64,000 bases of DNA from Candidatus Methanoliparum thermophilum (GTDB lineage Archaea; Halobacteriota; Methanoliparia; Methanoliparales; Methanoliparaceae), in NCBI GenBank assembly GCA_004212075.1, contig RXIF01000004.1, positions 1 to 64,000 of the forward strand, read 5' to 3'. Below, in pieces: positions 37,342 to 47,021 of this stretch; the stretch's first letter is position 1, and each line of letters begins with the position of its first letter. Both the position numbers and the translations under genes were made by a program. The notes under the pieces were generated by a model, which saw nothing but the letters and a program-made list of their open reading frames with translations, searched no databases and had not been told where the DNA came from.

Positions 37342-38124
37342 ATGTTAATATTTGTCGGTCTTGGATTGTACGATGAGATGGACATCTCTATAAAAGGTTT
37401 GGAAACGATAAAAAGATCAAAAAAAGTATTTGTCGAATTTTATACATCTAAAATGATGGGTACGACCATCGATAGATTAGAAAAATTTTATGGGAAAGAT
37501 ATAGAACTGCTTGGGAGAGAAGATATAGAGATCAGACCTGATAAGATTATAGAGACAGCAAGAAATAAAGATGTCGCCTTTTTATGCGCCGGAGATCCTA
37601 TGATCGCTACAACACATATCGATCTGCGGATAAGGGCAGAGGACGCTGGTGTAAAGACACGAATAATACATGGATCATCGATACAGACTGCTGTAATAGG
37701 GTTATCCGGTCTGCAAAATTACAAATTTGGTAGATCTACAACGATACCTCGTCCATATAAAAATATAATTGCCGAATCGCCATACGATGTATTCAAAAAC
37801 AACTTAGATAACAATCTGCATACTTTATTCTTGTTAGATATATCAGACGAGCCGATGACAATCAATGAAGGATTGAAAATACTTTTAAACATATCTGATA
37901 AGAGGAAAGATTATAAATTCAAGGATAATCTATGTGTAGGCATCGCTCGAGCAGGTTCTGACAACCCTGTGGTCAAGGCAGACTTTATCAAAGATATTTT
38001 AGACTACAATTTCGGTCCGCCACTTCATACGTTTATACTTCCAGCAAAACTTCATTTTATGGAGAAGGAAGCATTAATCAGGTTTGCAAAAGCGCCTAAA
38101 GAGATATTAACAAAGGAGACGTAG
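37342..38124 (+). CDS. dphB: Diphthine synthase
   Basis: Tetrapyrrole-methylase-fold enzyme making diphthine on EF-2. Start ATG 37342 gives MLIFVGLGLYDEMDIS, as in the family; the frame is open further upstream (37315). FLCAGDPMIATTH and the GRSTTIPRPY segment match. 260 residues, normal. Followed by DUF357 and a GPN GTPase, an arrangement that recurs in archaea. Confidence 0.93.
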   Translation: MLIFVGLGLYDEMDISIKGLETIKRSKKVFVEFYTSKMMGTTIDRLEKFYGKDIELLGREDIEIRPDKIIETARNKDVAFLCAGDPMIATTHIDLRIRAEDAGVKTRIIHGSSIQTAVIGLSGLQNYKFGRSTTIPRPYKNIIAESPYDVFKNNLDNNLHTLFLLDISDEPMTINEGLKILLNISDKRKDYKFKDNLCVGIARAGSDNPVVKADFIKDILDYNFGPPLHTFILPAKLHFMEKEALIRFAKAPKEILTKET

Positions 38125-38152
38125 AATATAAAGAGATGCTTAACATACCAAC

Positions 38153-38449
38153 GTGATGAGGATGCAGGATAAACTTATAAAGAAGACATATAAATACAAA
38201 AAAATGCTACAAGATGCATTGGTTAGCATAGAAATAACTCCCAGAAAGGATTCTTACTTTATGAAGATTTCCGACGATTTTTTGAGGATGGCACAATCTT
38301 ACTATCAGGATGGGGTATATTTTTTAAATAAAGAGAATTACGAAGATGCTTTGGCAAGTTTCAGTTATGGTCATGCCTGGTTGGATGCTGGTATGAGATT
38401 AGGAATATTCAAAAGCAGTAGTAACGATTATAAACTATTTTCGATATAA
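38153..38449 (+). CDS. DUF357 protein
   Basis: 98 residues with the conserved SYYQDGVYFLNKENYEDALAS-type helical repeat followed by YGHAWLDAGMRLG, abbreviated. Archaeal, helical, function unknown; often beside dphB. It begins 28 bases after dphB. Confidence 0.83.
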   Translation: MMRMQDKLIKKTYKYKKMLQDALVSIEITPRKDSYFMKISDDFLRMAQSYYQDGVYFLNKENYEDALASFSYGHAWLDAGMRLGIFKSSSNDYKLFSI

Positions 38450-38473
38450 AACGGTTTTCAAGAGGTGTGAATA

Positions 38474-39253
38474 TTGAGCAGAAGATTGAATCAAGTTAAA
38501 GTATATATGTTAGGTACTGCAGGAAGTGGAAAGACCTCTTTTACTGCATCTTTTCAAGAATGGCTTAAACTATTAGATATAGAGGTAGTAACGGTGAATT
38601 TAGATCCGGGTGAGATGAACCTGCCGTATGATCCGGAGGTAGATATACGTGATTGGATCAATCTTTACGATGTAATGGAGAAGTTCAAATTGGGGCCGAA
38701 CGGTTCCCAGATTGTATGTTCAGACGAGATAGCTCTCAAAGCAGACGAAATAAAAGACAGCATAAATTTTTTTGATGCAGATATCATATTAATAGATACA
38801 CCAGGTCAGATCGAATTGTTCGCATATCGAGAGACAGGAAAAATTCTTATAGAAAGATTAGGCGTCGATAATTCAGTAATACTCTTTCTCTTTGATCCGA
38901 TAATATCAAAAAGAGCGAACGGGTTTGTATCATTACAGATGCTTTCTTTATCTACCCAGTTTATCTTTTCCCTTCCTCAGCTTAATATCTTGTCAAAATC
39001 GGACGTAATTGACGAAGATTTATTAAAAAAAATTATGGAATGGTATTATACACCAGAAACCCTTTATAATGATCTGATAAACCAGAAAGGTATCTCAAAA
39101 GAGATAAGCATAGAAGTTTTAAAGATGTTAGAAGTAATCGGTATGCAAGGATCGTTGATCTCGGTATCATCTGAGAGTTTGGAGGGGATGGATGATGTAT
39201 ATAACTTTATTATACAGCTCTTTAAAGGCGGAGAAGACATAACAGATAAATAA
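38474..39253 (+). CDS. GPN-loop GTPase
   Basis: 259 residues. P-loop GTAGSGKT (14-21), the insertion LGPNG (73-77) that names the family, and the IDTPGQIELF switch II. GPN GTPases dimerise and in eukaryotes help RNA polymerase assembly; the archaeal role is open. TTG 38474 is the start, seven bases after AGGTG. Confidence 0.92.
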   Translation: MSRRLNQVKVYMLGTAGSGKTSFTASFQEWLKLLDIEVVTVNLDPGEMNLPYDPEVDIRDWINLYDVMEKFKLGPNGSQIVCSDEIALKADEIKDSINFFDADIILIDTPGQIELFAYRETGKILIERLGVDNSVILFLFDPIISKRANGFVSLQMLSLSTQFIFSLPQLNILSKSDVIDEDLLKKIMEWYYTPETLYNDLINQKGISKEISIEVLKMLEVIGMQGSLISVSSESLEGMDDVYNFIIQLFKGGEDITDK

Positions 39254-39266
39254 AAGGGGTTATTAA

Positions 39267-39482
39267 ATGAGTAAAAAAGATTATAATGAGGATAGTAAAA
39301 CAAAAAACAAGAATGATCTATCCAAGGATACCGATGAGGAACTTTTAAATAAAGAGTTTGAGAAACAGATTATACAAGATAGATATCATCGTAAATACCT
39401 TGGTATAGAATCAAGTAGTAGATACAAGGATGAACTAATAAAAAAAGCTATTAAAAAAGAAAAAGATAAAGATAAGCCATAA
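39267..39482 (+). CDS. Small highly charged hypothetical protein
   Basis: 71 residues, more than half Lys, Asp, Glu, Asn or Ser, with a Lys-rich tail; no domain recognised. ATG 39267 follows AAAGGGG. Downstream of the GPN GTPase by 13 bases and so probably cotranscribed. Likely disordered. Confidence 0.6.
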   Translation: MSKKDYNEDSKTKNKNDLSKDTDEELLNKEFEKQIIQDRYHRKYLGIESSSRYKDELIKKAIKKEKDKDKP

Positions 39483-39490
39483 TAAAATAC

Positions 39491-39976
39491 TCAAATAACT
39501 TTTTTAATCGCCTCTTTAAGTTTATTATAAGTTTTTTCGAGCGCCTCCGGTATTACTTTTGTATCCGCCAAGACGGGCATAAAATTGATATCGCCTTCCC
39601 ATCTTGGAACTATATGAAGATGGATATGATCTGCTACTCCCGCACCGGCAGTTTTTCCCAAGTTCATTCCTATATTAAACCCATCTGGTGTCATACATTC
39701 TTTAATTGCTTTTACAGAACGATTGCATAGGTCTATTATCTCATAGATCTCTTCTTTATCCAGTTTATCTATGCAATTAACATGTTTATAAGGTGCGATC
39801 ATAACGTGTCCAGGATTATACGGAAATCTGTTCATTATTATAAAAGAGTTCGTGCCTCTAAATAAGATTAAATTCTCTGTGTCTTTTTTCTCTTTTGGAA
39901 AGTTGCATAAAAAACAACCTTCATCTTTTTCTCCTCCAATATACTTCATCCTCCATGGTGCAAATAGATGTTTCAT
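39491..39976 (-). CDS. HIT-family hydrolase
   Basis: 161 residues with the histidine triad HIHLHIVPRW (His117, 119, 121) and a zinc-binding CFLC (21-24) plus the HVNCID region. Hydrolyses or transfers nucleoside monophosphates from adducts such as AMP-lysine. Family length normal. Convergent with the previous gene. Confidence 0.92.
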   Translation of the reverse strand: MKHLFAPWRMKYIGGEKDEGCFLCNFPKEKKDTENLILFRGTNSFIIMNRFPYNPGHVMIAPYKHVNCIDKLDKEEIYEIIDLCNRSVKAIKECMTPDGFNIGMNLGKTAGAGVADHIHLHIVPRWEGDINFMPVLADTKVIPEALEKTYNKLKEAIKKVI

Positions 39977-40048
39977 AAAAACATTTCCTCCTTTTTTGCA
40001 AAATGTTTATATATAAAATAATAAAATATAAGTAATACTCCTTTTTTT

Positions 40049-40133
40049 GTCGGGATAGCCTAGCCCGGTAAGGCGCAGGATTGCTAATCCTGTGTTCGAT
40101 ACGAACTCGGGGGTTCGAATCCCCCTCCCGACG
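40049..40133 (+). tRNA. tRNA-Ser (anticodon GCT)
   Basis: Acceptor GTCGGGA pairs TCCCGAC, D arm with TAGCCCGGTAAGG, anticodon stem-loop CAGGATTGCTAATCCTG (anticodon GCT, reads AGC/AGU), long variable arm GTTCGATACGAAC, T arm GGGGTTCGAATCCCC, discriminator G. CCA not encoded. A TATA-like gtttatatataaaat lies about 35 bases upstream. Confidence 0.97.
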
Positions 40134-40178
40134 TTTTTTAAGGACAAAAATTATAAGAGATTAAAATTATAAAAATAT

Positions 40179-40628
40179 ATGGATAGTATATTATCTATGA
40201 CTATGATAACATTAAAACCTATCGGGGTTCTTCATTCAAGAGTAACACGATTGGAAGAGGTACCATTCCAATGGATGATATCTAGTTTGGAAGGAGATAT
40301 AGAGATTTTTGAGGAGTATACTGAAGGATTGCAAGGAATAGAAGATCTGGATTATATAGTTGTCATATTTTTCTTCCATAAATCAACGAAAGAGTATTCT
40401 CTAATACAGAAGCCACCGTGGTCCGACAAAATGAGAGGAGTATTCTCTATCTGTTCTCCTCTCCGGCCAAATCCTATAGGTCTATCGGTAGTTAGGCTAT
40501 TAAGTGTTAAAGATAACATTTTGCATGTAAAAAATATAGATATGGTAGATGGAACTCCTATTTTGGATATCAAGCCGTATATCCCTTTAAAAAAAGATAA
40601 TGAACCTTTAAATAGCATTAATTTATAG
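40179..40628 (+). CDS. TrmO/TsaA-like SAM-dependent tRNA methyltransferase
   Basis: 149 residues of the TrmO fold (N6-methyl-t6A37 in tRNA). Motifs: LKPIGVLHS near the start and SPLRPNPIGLSVVRLL in the core. Three ATGs are possible (40179, 40197, 40203); with a TATA-like ttataaaaata at 40167 the message would start near 40195, so 40197 or 40203 is likelier. Placed just after a tRNA gene and 14 bases before DNA polymerase B. Confidence 0.85.
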   Translation: MDSILSMTMITLKPIGVLHSRVTRLEEVPFQWMISSLEGDIEIFEEYTEGLQGIEDLDYIVVIFFFHKSTKEYSLIQKPPWSDKMRGVFSICSPLRPNPIGLSVVRLLSVKDNILHVKNIDMVDGTPILDIKPYIPLKKDNEPLNSINL

Positions 40629-40642
40629 GGTGTTATACTATT

Positions 40643-43489
40643 ATGATTTATGAATATTTAAAGAACGATGTATTACTCGGCGTATCGCATGATTTTGCTT
40701 ATTTTTTAAGAGCAGGTCCTGTAGATATTTCAAAGCTACATTCTCCCTTCTTATTAGTATTAGGCGGAGAAAAAGAGAGAAAGCAAATTTTGGATCTTTG
40801 GAATAGATACAAAACTAACAAAGAGAATATCTTATCTAACATAAAAGATATAAAAGATTTAGAAGAATACAAAAGTTTTTGGAATCCATCCAAAGTGCAA
40901 AACGTATTTAAAGTAGAGACCTACGAGTCTTATCTGGTACCCGAGGTTAGCAATTATATATTCTCAGAATTTGGAATTCCTACCGCAGAGCATGATATTC
41001 CTTATGTAAATCGTGCTTTAGTTGATTTTGCTGTAGATAACCTTTGGTTGTTTGATACAAAAGGGCATGAAGAAAGATTGAATATTCTGGTTTATGATAT
41101 CGAGATAAGCAACTATGGTAAAGATCAAGCCGGTATGCAACCTATCGATATAATAGGCTACTCTGAGTTTGGTATATCTTTTAAGTCCGATAAAGATTTA
41201 GAAAATGAAGATTTCTTTTTTAATATAACAGATATGCCAGATAATTGGGAAGGTTTAGAGATAAAACAGCTTATATCTAATAACGAAGACGAAGAACTTG
41301 AAAATTTTGTTATTTTTCTAAAAGAGATAATGAGTCATGATATTATTGCCGGTCATAACATCCTAAATTTTGATAATATAAATATCTATAATAGGGCAGA
41401 ATATCTTAATAATAAGAACAAAGATGGTTTATCCTCTGACGAAAAAAAGTTATTTATAGATTTTTTAACAAAATACGCGAGAAAAGAGCGAATATTTAAT
41501 TTTGGCTCAATACAAGGATCTGTCAATCTATATCCGACATCCTTCGATACATACTACGCGGTTAGAAAATTCTTTCCTAATCTTGACTCTTATGGTCTAA
41601 AATATCTAGCGCCGTTTTTCGGTATAAAGATCGAAGATAGAACATACTTAAACCACAATGAGATAGCGCTAAATGAGATAACGTTCAAGTATAATAGAGA
41701 TGATATCGCCGAACAGAATGGTATAACTCTCCTGTTATTACAACAGGCGCTTCCTTTAGCCTTTTTAACAGGATTACCCTTCGAAATTTTGCTTCCTGCC
41801 GGTACTACCAAGATATGGGATCATATGGCAATGATAAGAGCGGCAAAATATAAAAAAATATTTCCTGCCACATGTAGAGTATCAACAGTTTCTCGACAAC
41901 TTTTAAACGATTTTGGATTGAATAAGGTAAGAAAGAGTAAGGAAGAGATATTCAAAGAGGCGAGAGACAAAAAAAATAAAGATGATCTGAAAGAATCCTT
42001 ACGTGTTATTAAATACGGGGAAGAGATGCCAGATTGGGTTGAGTATCCTTATGTAAACTTGGATTACCATTTTCCTGGTGGTAAAACTATCAAACCAAGC
42101 GAGGTTAAATCTGATTTTTTGATTTGGTGGGACGTGATTGTGGCAGATGTCGGTGCTATGTATCCAACGATACTGAGAGCCGATAACATAGGTGCAGATA
42201 CCATTAGATTGGCTAGACGGGAGGATACACCTGACGATTATGTATGGATTAAAAAGATACCTGAAAGGTTTTTAGATGAAGAAGATATCGCTTACATCGA
42301 GAAAGAGACAAACGGATATCTGATAGGTATCAAAAAATCTAAGGATGAAGGAGTGGTCAACCTGGCAATGAAGGGTATCTTAAAGATGATATCCAATATA
42401 AAAAGAGAGCTTGCTATTTTAAAAACTGAAAATACAGATAAAGAACAGATTAAAAGAATGCAGATGATTTATAACTCATTAAAAGGTATAAGGAACGCAG
42501 GCACACATGGTATAATGACAGCACCGAACGTCTCGTGCAGGCAGTTCAACCTTTGGGCGGGTGCTGCGATAACTACTAAAGGGCAGGAGATATTGGATGA
42601 TGTCTTAAAAAGGCTCAAAAATAACGATATCCGGGTTGTTTATGGTGACACAGATGGTATCTATGTAGCCTGTTCAAAGAGAGCCCCACGAGATGTATAT
42701 GAGATCTTAGGAATTAAAAAAGATGGTTTGGATCTATCGGATTATGAGTTTATCACTCCTCCCGAAAAAATCTTTGACGTCATAGAAGAGTGCAACAAAG
42801 TATGGAGAGAACGATTAAACTATCCTGACTTTGAATTAGAGCCAGAACGTCATACAGCGATGTTTTTCCTCAAACATAAAAATTATCTTGTATGGGATAT
42901 AGAAGATGGCAACCTGGTAATGAAGACGAAAGGGAATAACTTTAAAGCAAGCGATAAAGCAGAGTTAGCAGTTAAAATATTGGAAAAGATAATGTATAAC
43001 GTATTAAAGAATCATCTATCCTGGAATGATGAGAACGAAGAGCAAGAACGGGTCAAAAGATCGATACGTGATATAACAAAGGATATAGTGTCTAGTTTAA
43101 ACTTGGATGAGGTAGATATATCTGATTTAATAATGACTCAGACGGTCTCTCCACCTAATAGTTATGCAAGAAACAAAGATGGCTCTATGAACATTTTTGG
43201 TCAAAGATCTGCCGCTTTGGAGAAGATTGTAGGGAGGATTAATACATCTACAAAATACAGATTTGTAGTTACAAGATCGCCTCTTCCTGGAATCGATAAT
43301 CCTATTAAGAGTAGTATCAAACCGATCCAATATATGTATCCCGTGGATTATCTATCTGATTACAATGATATCGATATAGATTGGTATAGAAAGATGGTTA
43401 AAAATTATATAAAAGGTGCGTTTGGTTTTGAAGATGTGAGAGAAGATATAAATAAAGGAAAAAATCTTTCTTTGGATCTTTTCATGTAA
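40643..43489 (+). CDS. polB: Family B DNA polymerase
   Basis: 948 residues, replicative or repair polymerase with proofreading. Exonuclease: Exo I VYDIEISN (near residue 150), Exo II HNILNFDN, Exo III KYNRDDIAE. Polymerase: motif A DVGAMYPTILRADN (near 500) and motif C YGDTDGIYV (near 668), both metal aspartates kept. Motif B is divergent: NSLKGIRNAGTHGIM instead of the usual NSxYGxxG, and motif C has DTDG where DTDS is usual. A divergent archaeal branch; whether this is the main replicase cannot be said without PolD in view. Confidence 0.93.
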   Translation: MIYEYLKNDVLLGVSHDFAYFLRAGPVDISKLHSPFLLVLGGEKERKQILDLWNRYKTNKENILSNIKDIKDLEEYKSFWNPSKVQNVFKVETYESYLVPEVSNYIFSEFGIPTAEHDIPYVNRALVDFAVDNLWLFDTKGHEERLNILVYDIEISNYGKDQAGMQPIDIIGYSEFGISFKSDKDLENEDFFFNITDMPDNWEGLEIKQLISNNEDEELENFVIFLKEIMSHDIIAGHNILNFDNINIYNRAEYLNNKNKDGLSSDEKKLFIDFLTKYARKERIFNFGSIQGSVNLYPTSFDTYYAVRKFFPNLDSYGLKYLAPFFGIKIEDRTYLNHNEIALNEITFKYNRDDIAEQNGITLLLLQQALPLAFLTGLPFEILLPAGTTKIWDHMAMIRAAKYKKIFPATCRVSTVSRQLLNDFGLNKVRKSKEEIFKEARDKKNKDDLKESLRVIKYGEEMPDWVEYPYVNLDYHFPGGKTIKPSEVKSDFLIWWDVIVADVGAMYPTILRADNIGADTIRLARREDTPDDYVWIKKIPERFLDEEDIAYIEKETNGYLIGIKKSKDEGVVNLAMKGILKMISNIKRELAILKTENTDKEQIKRMQMIYNSLKGIRNAGTHGIMTAPNVSCRQFNLWAGAAITTKGQEILDDVLKRLKNNDIRVVYGDTDGIYVACSKRAPRDVYEILGIKKDGLDLSDYEFITPPEKIFDVIEECNKVWRERLNYPDFELEPERHTAMFFLKHKNYLVWDIEDGNLVMKTKGNNFKASDKAELAVKILEKIMYNVLKNHLSWNDENEEQERVKRSIRDITKDIVSSLNLDEVDISDLIMTQTVSPPNSYARNKDGSMNIFGQRSAALEKIVGRINTSTKYRFVVTRSPLPGIDNPIKSSIKPIQYMYPVDYLSDYNDIDIDWYRKMVKNYIKGAFGFEDVREDINKGKNLSLDLFM

Positions 43490-43499
43490 TTAAAAACTC

Positions 43500-43640
43500 A
43501 CAGATTGAAAAACCTCGGCTCTTTTCGAATCTTTGATTTGAGACCTCACTCCTACCAGCGTTATGCTGGACAGTTTTTTTATTATTGCATTTTGTAACGT
43601 CTGTTCTCAAACCCACAGGAGCATAATTGTGATCTCATCA
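43500..43640 (-). mobile_element. Probable remnant of an IS200/IS605-type element end
   Basis: On the minus strand, GTTTGAGAACAGACGTT (about 43613-43597) resembles the tnpB 3' region seen at 58.8 kb (GTTTGAGAACCAACATGC), and is followed by a perfect hairpin CCAGCATAACGCTGG (43557-43571) and TAGGAGTGAGG, which resembles the right-end hairpin context at 58.8 kb (GCGGTGGGAGT). No ORF survives. The rest of the 43490-43816 gap shows no gene. Confidence 0.4.
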
Positions 43641-43816
43641 TAAGAGTATTTTTGAGATCGCTATAAATTCATCCAATTAATTCTCTCTTTAAAACCGCTT
43701 TAATACCACTTTATTACATTCTCCGTGTTATTTATATCCGTACTCTTTGATCCAATCTTAAATTCCAGTAATCTGCCGAATATCTATCAAGATATTTTAC
43801 AAAATTTTTTGCTGTC

Positions 43817-45085
43817 TCAGCTCCTAATTTTATCCTTAATAAGATGATTATTTATTGCATTTTTACAACGATCTCCCATTCGTTCCGAATCTACTGCATA
43901 CTCTTCTAATCCCGGAACTATTACTCTTACAACTGGAATATTAAGCTCTTTTCTTGTCAAATCTACAAATATCACTCTTTCTATACCTACTTTTTTTAAA
44001 TTTCCTATTATATAGTTTATATCGTCTAAAAAATCATCATGATTGAGCGATGTTACTTCATTAAGGGTTTTTTTTGTTGAAGCGGGCTTGAACCAATGGC
44101 TATTCATTTTCTTCATCCTCTCATATCCGATCTTTTCTCTTATCTCTCTGTTTATCGTCGTATCTTCTCTTGCACCATAAATCTGCGTAGCTCTACTTTG
44201 TGCGGTCTCTGTTAAAGCTCTTATTATTGCTACTTCTGCGTTTGTATGAGTTCCCACTCCTATCATAAGAAGTGCAGGATCTTTTAGGATAGTGTCATCC
44301 GATGCCGCTGCAAACGTAGGAATATTTACATCACTGGTTATATCTTTTATCTTGATCTCTATTCCCGCTCTATTAAATTTATCAATAAGATCTAAAATGC
44401 TTGAAATAGCGCTATTTGGTAGTAAAGGCTCTAAAATTTCTTTATCTATTAATATATCATCACCAGTATCGTTTGTTACTTCCACAAGAGACCAAGCATC
44501 TCGTTCTACTACCTCTGCTAATCCATGAAATATTGCTTCTTCTAATTCGTTACCTGATGCCAATCCATTGGTATTAGTACGAAATAAAGATCTGTATTGC
44601 AAATCTAAAGGATGTACTACCGCATTCATCGGAACAAATATACTTTCCTCGTTTATTAGATCGTATCCTTTCATCCAAGGTATATTCATGTTATCTATAT
44701 CCAATTTAGATATTTGTTGAGGTAGGATAAGATCTCTTGGATCTAATGCGACCTCTTTATCGGATAATTTTGAAAAACTTGTTAATATGTCCGGTTTATC
44801 GCAAACCTCTGCAGAGTACCTCTCAAATCCTTCCATTATGGCAGAGACTTTTGCCTCGGTCGGTGAGATACCTTTCCCGCTATATGCGGATATTGTCCCA
44901 GACTTTACCTTCGACCGTATGCTTGAGAATACAGGTATTCCTACACGATCTATGTTTGTTATATCTATCACTTTTTTTATACCTGCTATGTTAACCAGGG
45001 GTTCTACCATCTTTAAAGTTTCTTCGGGTGATATCACTCGATGAGTATCTTTTTTATATCTCTTTTTACAAGATTTAATCATCAT
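43817..45085 (-). CDS. ycaO: YcaO-domain thioamidation protein, methanogenesis-marker-1 type
   Basis: 422 residues. ATP-dependent YcaO enzymes of this group convert a backbone amide to thioamide (thioglycine) in McrA. Features seen: GKGISPTEAKVSAIMEGFERYSAE (abbreviated: GKGISPTEAKVSAIMEG), DPRDLILPQQ, RTNTNGLASGNELEEAIFHGL (here split: TNTNGLASGN and EEAIFHGLAEVVERDAWS), and TAQSRATQIYGARED. TfuA, the usual partner, is not adjacent. It is my strongest indication that the organism carries methyl- or alkyl-coenzyme M reductase. RiPP thioamide or azoline formation is the alternative. Confidence 0.85.
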   Translation of the reverse strand: MMIKSCKKRYKKDTHRVISPEETLKMVEPLVNIAGIKKVIDITNIDRVGIPVFSSIRSKVKSGTISAYSGKGISPTEAKVSAIMEGFERYSAEVCDKPDILTSFSKLSDKEVALDPRDLILPQQISKLDIDNMNIPWMKGYDLINEESIFVPMNAVVHPLDLQYRSLFRTNTNGLASGNELEEAIFHGLAEVVERDAWSLVEVTNDTGDDILIDKEILEPLLPNSAISSILDLIDKFNRAGIEIKIKDITSDVNIPTFAAASDDTILKDPALLMIGVGTHTNAEVAIIRALTETAQSRATQIYGAREDTTINREIREKIGYERMKKMNSHWFKPASTKKTLNEVTSLNHDDFLDDINYIIGNLKKVGIERVIFVDLTRKELNIPVVRVIVPGLEEYAVDSERMGDRCKNAINNHLIKDKIRS

Positions 45086-45217
45086 TCTTTAACATACTCC
45101 ATAATCTCTATATAAGAAACTTATTTTTAATAAGTTCTTCTTTATCTATTACATATTTAAATTGGTTATATATTTAGCTGATTTTGTTGCTTAAATTGAG
45201 ACTAGCATTGAATATTC

Positions 45218-46999
45218 TTATTTAAATCTTTTTAATTGTAATTTGTACATCTCTATTATCTCAGGCGTAGTCGTTGCATCGAAAGGATTTTTATCATCTC
45301 TCCATCGTCCGGTAAACCTCGGAAACCTTATCGCAAGGCCAAAATCATCTTTTATAGATCCAAGCCCGCACGTATGTATAGGACTTAAAGTTATCTCTGC
45401 ACCAAGAATCTCCATCACAACAGAAGGAACAAACCAGTAATCTGCATCTATCCTTGATTCAACGCTTTTATCTATTTCCTTGAGTCTATATTCTTCAAAT
45501 TTGGCGGGTAATCTCATTAATGTATCATCATCGAATCCTGTACCAAGCTTGCATACCGTCTCGAAACAGTCTTTATCCGGATTATACGCTGCCATTAGCA
45601 ACGCACCATACGTTCCCGCCCGCCGCCCTCTCCCACTAAAGGCGCCGACCGCCACTAAGTCAACAGTATCTACTAGCTCTGATTTATACTCCCTTTTATA
45701 CTTTATCCAGTTCCATCCTCTTGCTCCCGCCATGTATTTGGAATCGGGAGATTTTGCAATGATACCTTCACATCCAATCTCTAGAGCTCTATCAAAAAAT
45801 TTTTCAAAATCTTTTATATTATCAATTATCTCATAGTTAGATATATCGATCTTATCAAACGGTTTTATAACTGATTCAAGTATTTTTCTCCGTTCAAGAT
45901 AGCTCTTTACCGTTAAATCTTCACCATCTTTATATAAACAATCAAATAAAAAGAGACATACCGGATAGTCCTCAATTGCTTGGATAATTCCTTGTTTTCT
46001 CCCTCTTCGATGAGATATTTCTTGGAAAGGAAGAATTTCTCCGGTATTTTGATTGAAAGCGACACATTCTCCCTCAAAAATGGCATCACGAATCTTTGAT
46101 TCTTTTAAATCCATTCTTATATCTGGAAACTGATCGGTTATATCTTCCAATCGTCGTGAGAATAATTTTATAATATCATCTTTAATATGGCACTGCATTC
46201 TTATCCCATCATATTTGTTTTCAACGGCAGATAGCGGAATTTTTTCCAATATCTCTTTTATATTGTAAAGACGCTCTGCAAGCATAGGTCTGATAGGTAT
46301 TCCTGGTGTTATTTTTATGGATAAGACACCATCCAATCCTTCCTTAGCAAGTACTTTTGCAATCATGCCAAGATCTGGATATATGTTGTATGCTCTTTCT
46401 ATCACGTTTCTATCCGTTTTTTTTGCAAATGCGATCGATAATGCATCTATTATTAACATATCTCCTATTCCAAGCCTTAATTTTCCAGTAACTGTTTTTA
46501 TTATATATTTTGCCTCTACTGGCTCTGCATATTGTAATAGATCTGATAAAATCTGTATTTTTGCTTTTTGAGAGCCCTTACCGCTTAATTTGGCAATATG
46601 ATCCAAAACCATGTATACTGCCTCGATGGTCAATGGTTTTTTTATAGAATAAGAATTTTTTTTGCTCTCTTCCTCTTTTGTCTGATTTGATATCAAAATC
46701 TCGGTAACAGTTCCTAAATCTCCTATCTCTTGCCATTTTTTTAATATATCTTCTTCTGGAATAGAAGTAGCAGCAGAGATCGATTTTATAGTTAATTTTT
46801 CTGCAATACCAAGCTCTATTCCCAAAAAATCCGGATAAAGCCCTCCTTTTATCAGATAAACTACTTTATCAATAACATCAGAAGGTATCTTTTTAAAAAG
46901 ATCTGATAGATAATCGGTAATCTCAAGCCGTTTGCTTGTTTTTTCTATTTTTTCAAATGCATCTACTAATTCCCTATATAGTACATCCAATAATAACAC
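45218..46999 (-). CDS. lig: ATP-dependent DNA ligase
   Basis: 593 residues, normal for archaeal ligase I. The AMP-accepting lysine is Lys262 in ENKYDGIR; downstream motifs include FEGECVAFN and the SLRRGRKQGI-like stretch (SHRRGRKQG), with C-terminal RFPRFTGRWRDDK. Joins Okazaki fragments and closes recombination intermediates. Confidence 0.94.
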   Translation of the reverse strand: MLLLDVLYRELVDAFEKIEKTSKRLEITDYLSDLFKKIPSDVIDKVVYLIKGGLYPDFLGIELGIAEKLTIKSISAATSIPEEDILKKWQEIGDLGTVTEILISNQTKEEESKKNSYSIKKPLTIEAVYMVLDHIAKLSGKGSQKAKIQILSDLLQYAEPVEAKYIIKTVTGKLRLGIGDMLIIDALSIAFAKKTDRNVIERAYNIYPDLGMIAKVLAKEGLDGVLSIKITPGIPIRPMLAERLYNIKEILEKIPLSAVENKYDGIRMQCHIKDDIIKLFSRRLEDITDQFPDIRMDLKESKIRDAIFEGECVAFNQNTGEILPFQEISHRRGRKQGIIQAIEDYPVCLFLFDCLYKDGEDLTVKSYLERRKILESVIKPFDKIDISNYEIIDNIKDFEKFFDRALEIGCEGIIAKSPDSKYMAGARGWNWIKYKREYKSELVDTVDLVAVGAFSGRGRRAGTYGALLMAAYNPDKDCFETVCKLGTGFDDDTLMRLPAKFEEYRLKEIDKSVESRIDADYWFVPSVVMEILGAEITLSPIHTCGLGSIKDDFGLAIRFPRFTGRWRDDKNPFDATTTPEIIEMYKLQLKRFK

Positions 47000-47021
47000 A
47001 TCCGTTTATAAAAATCTAATA

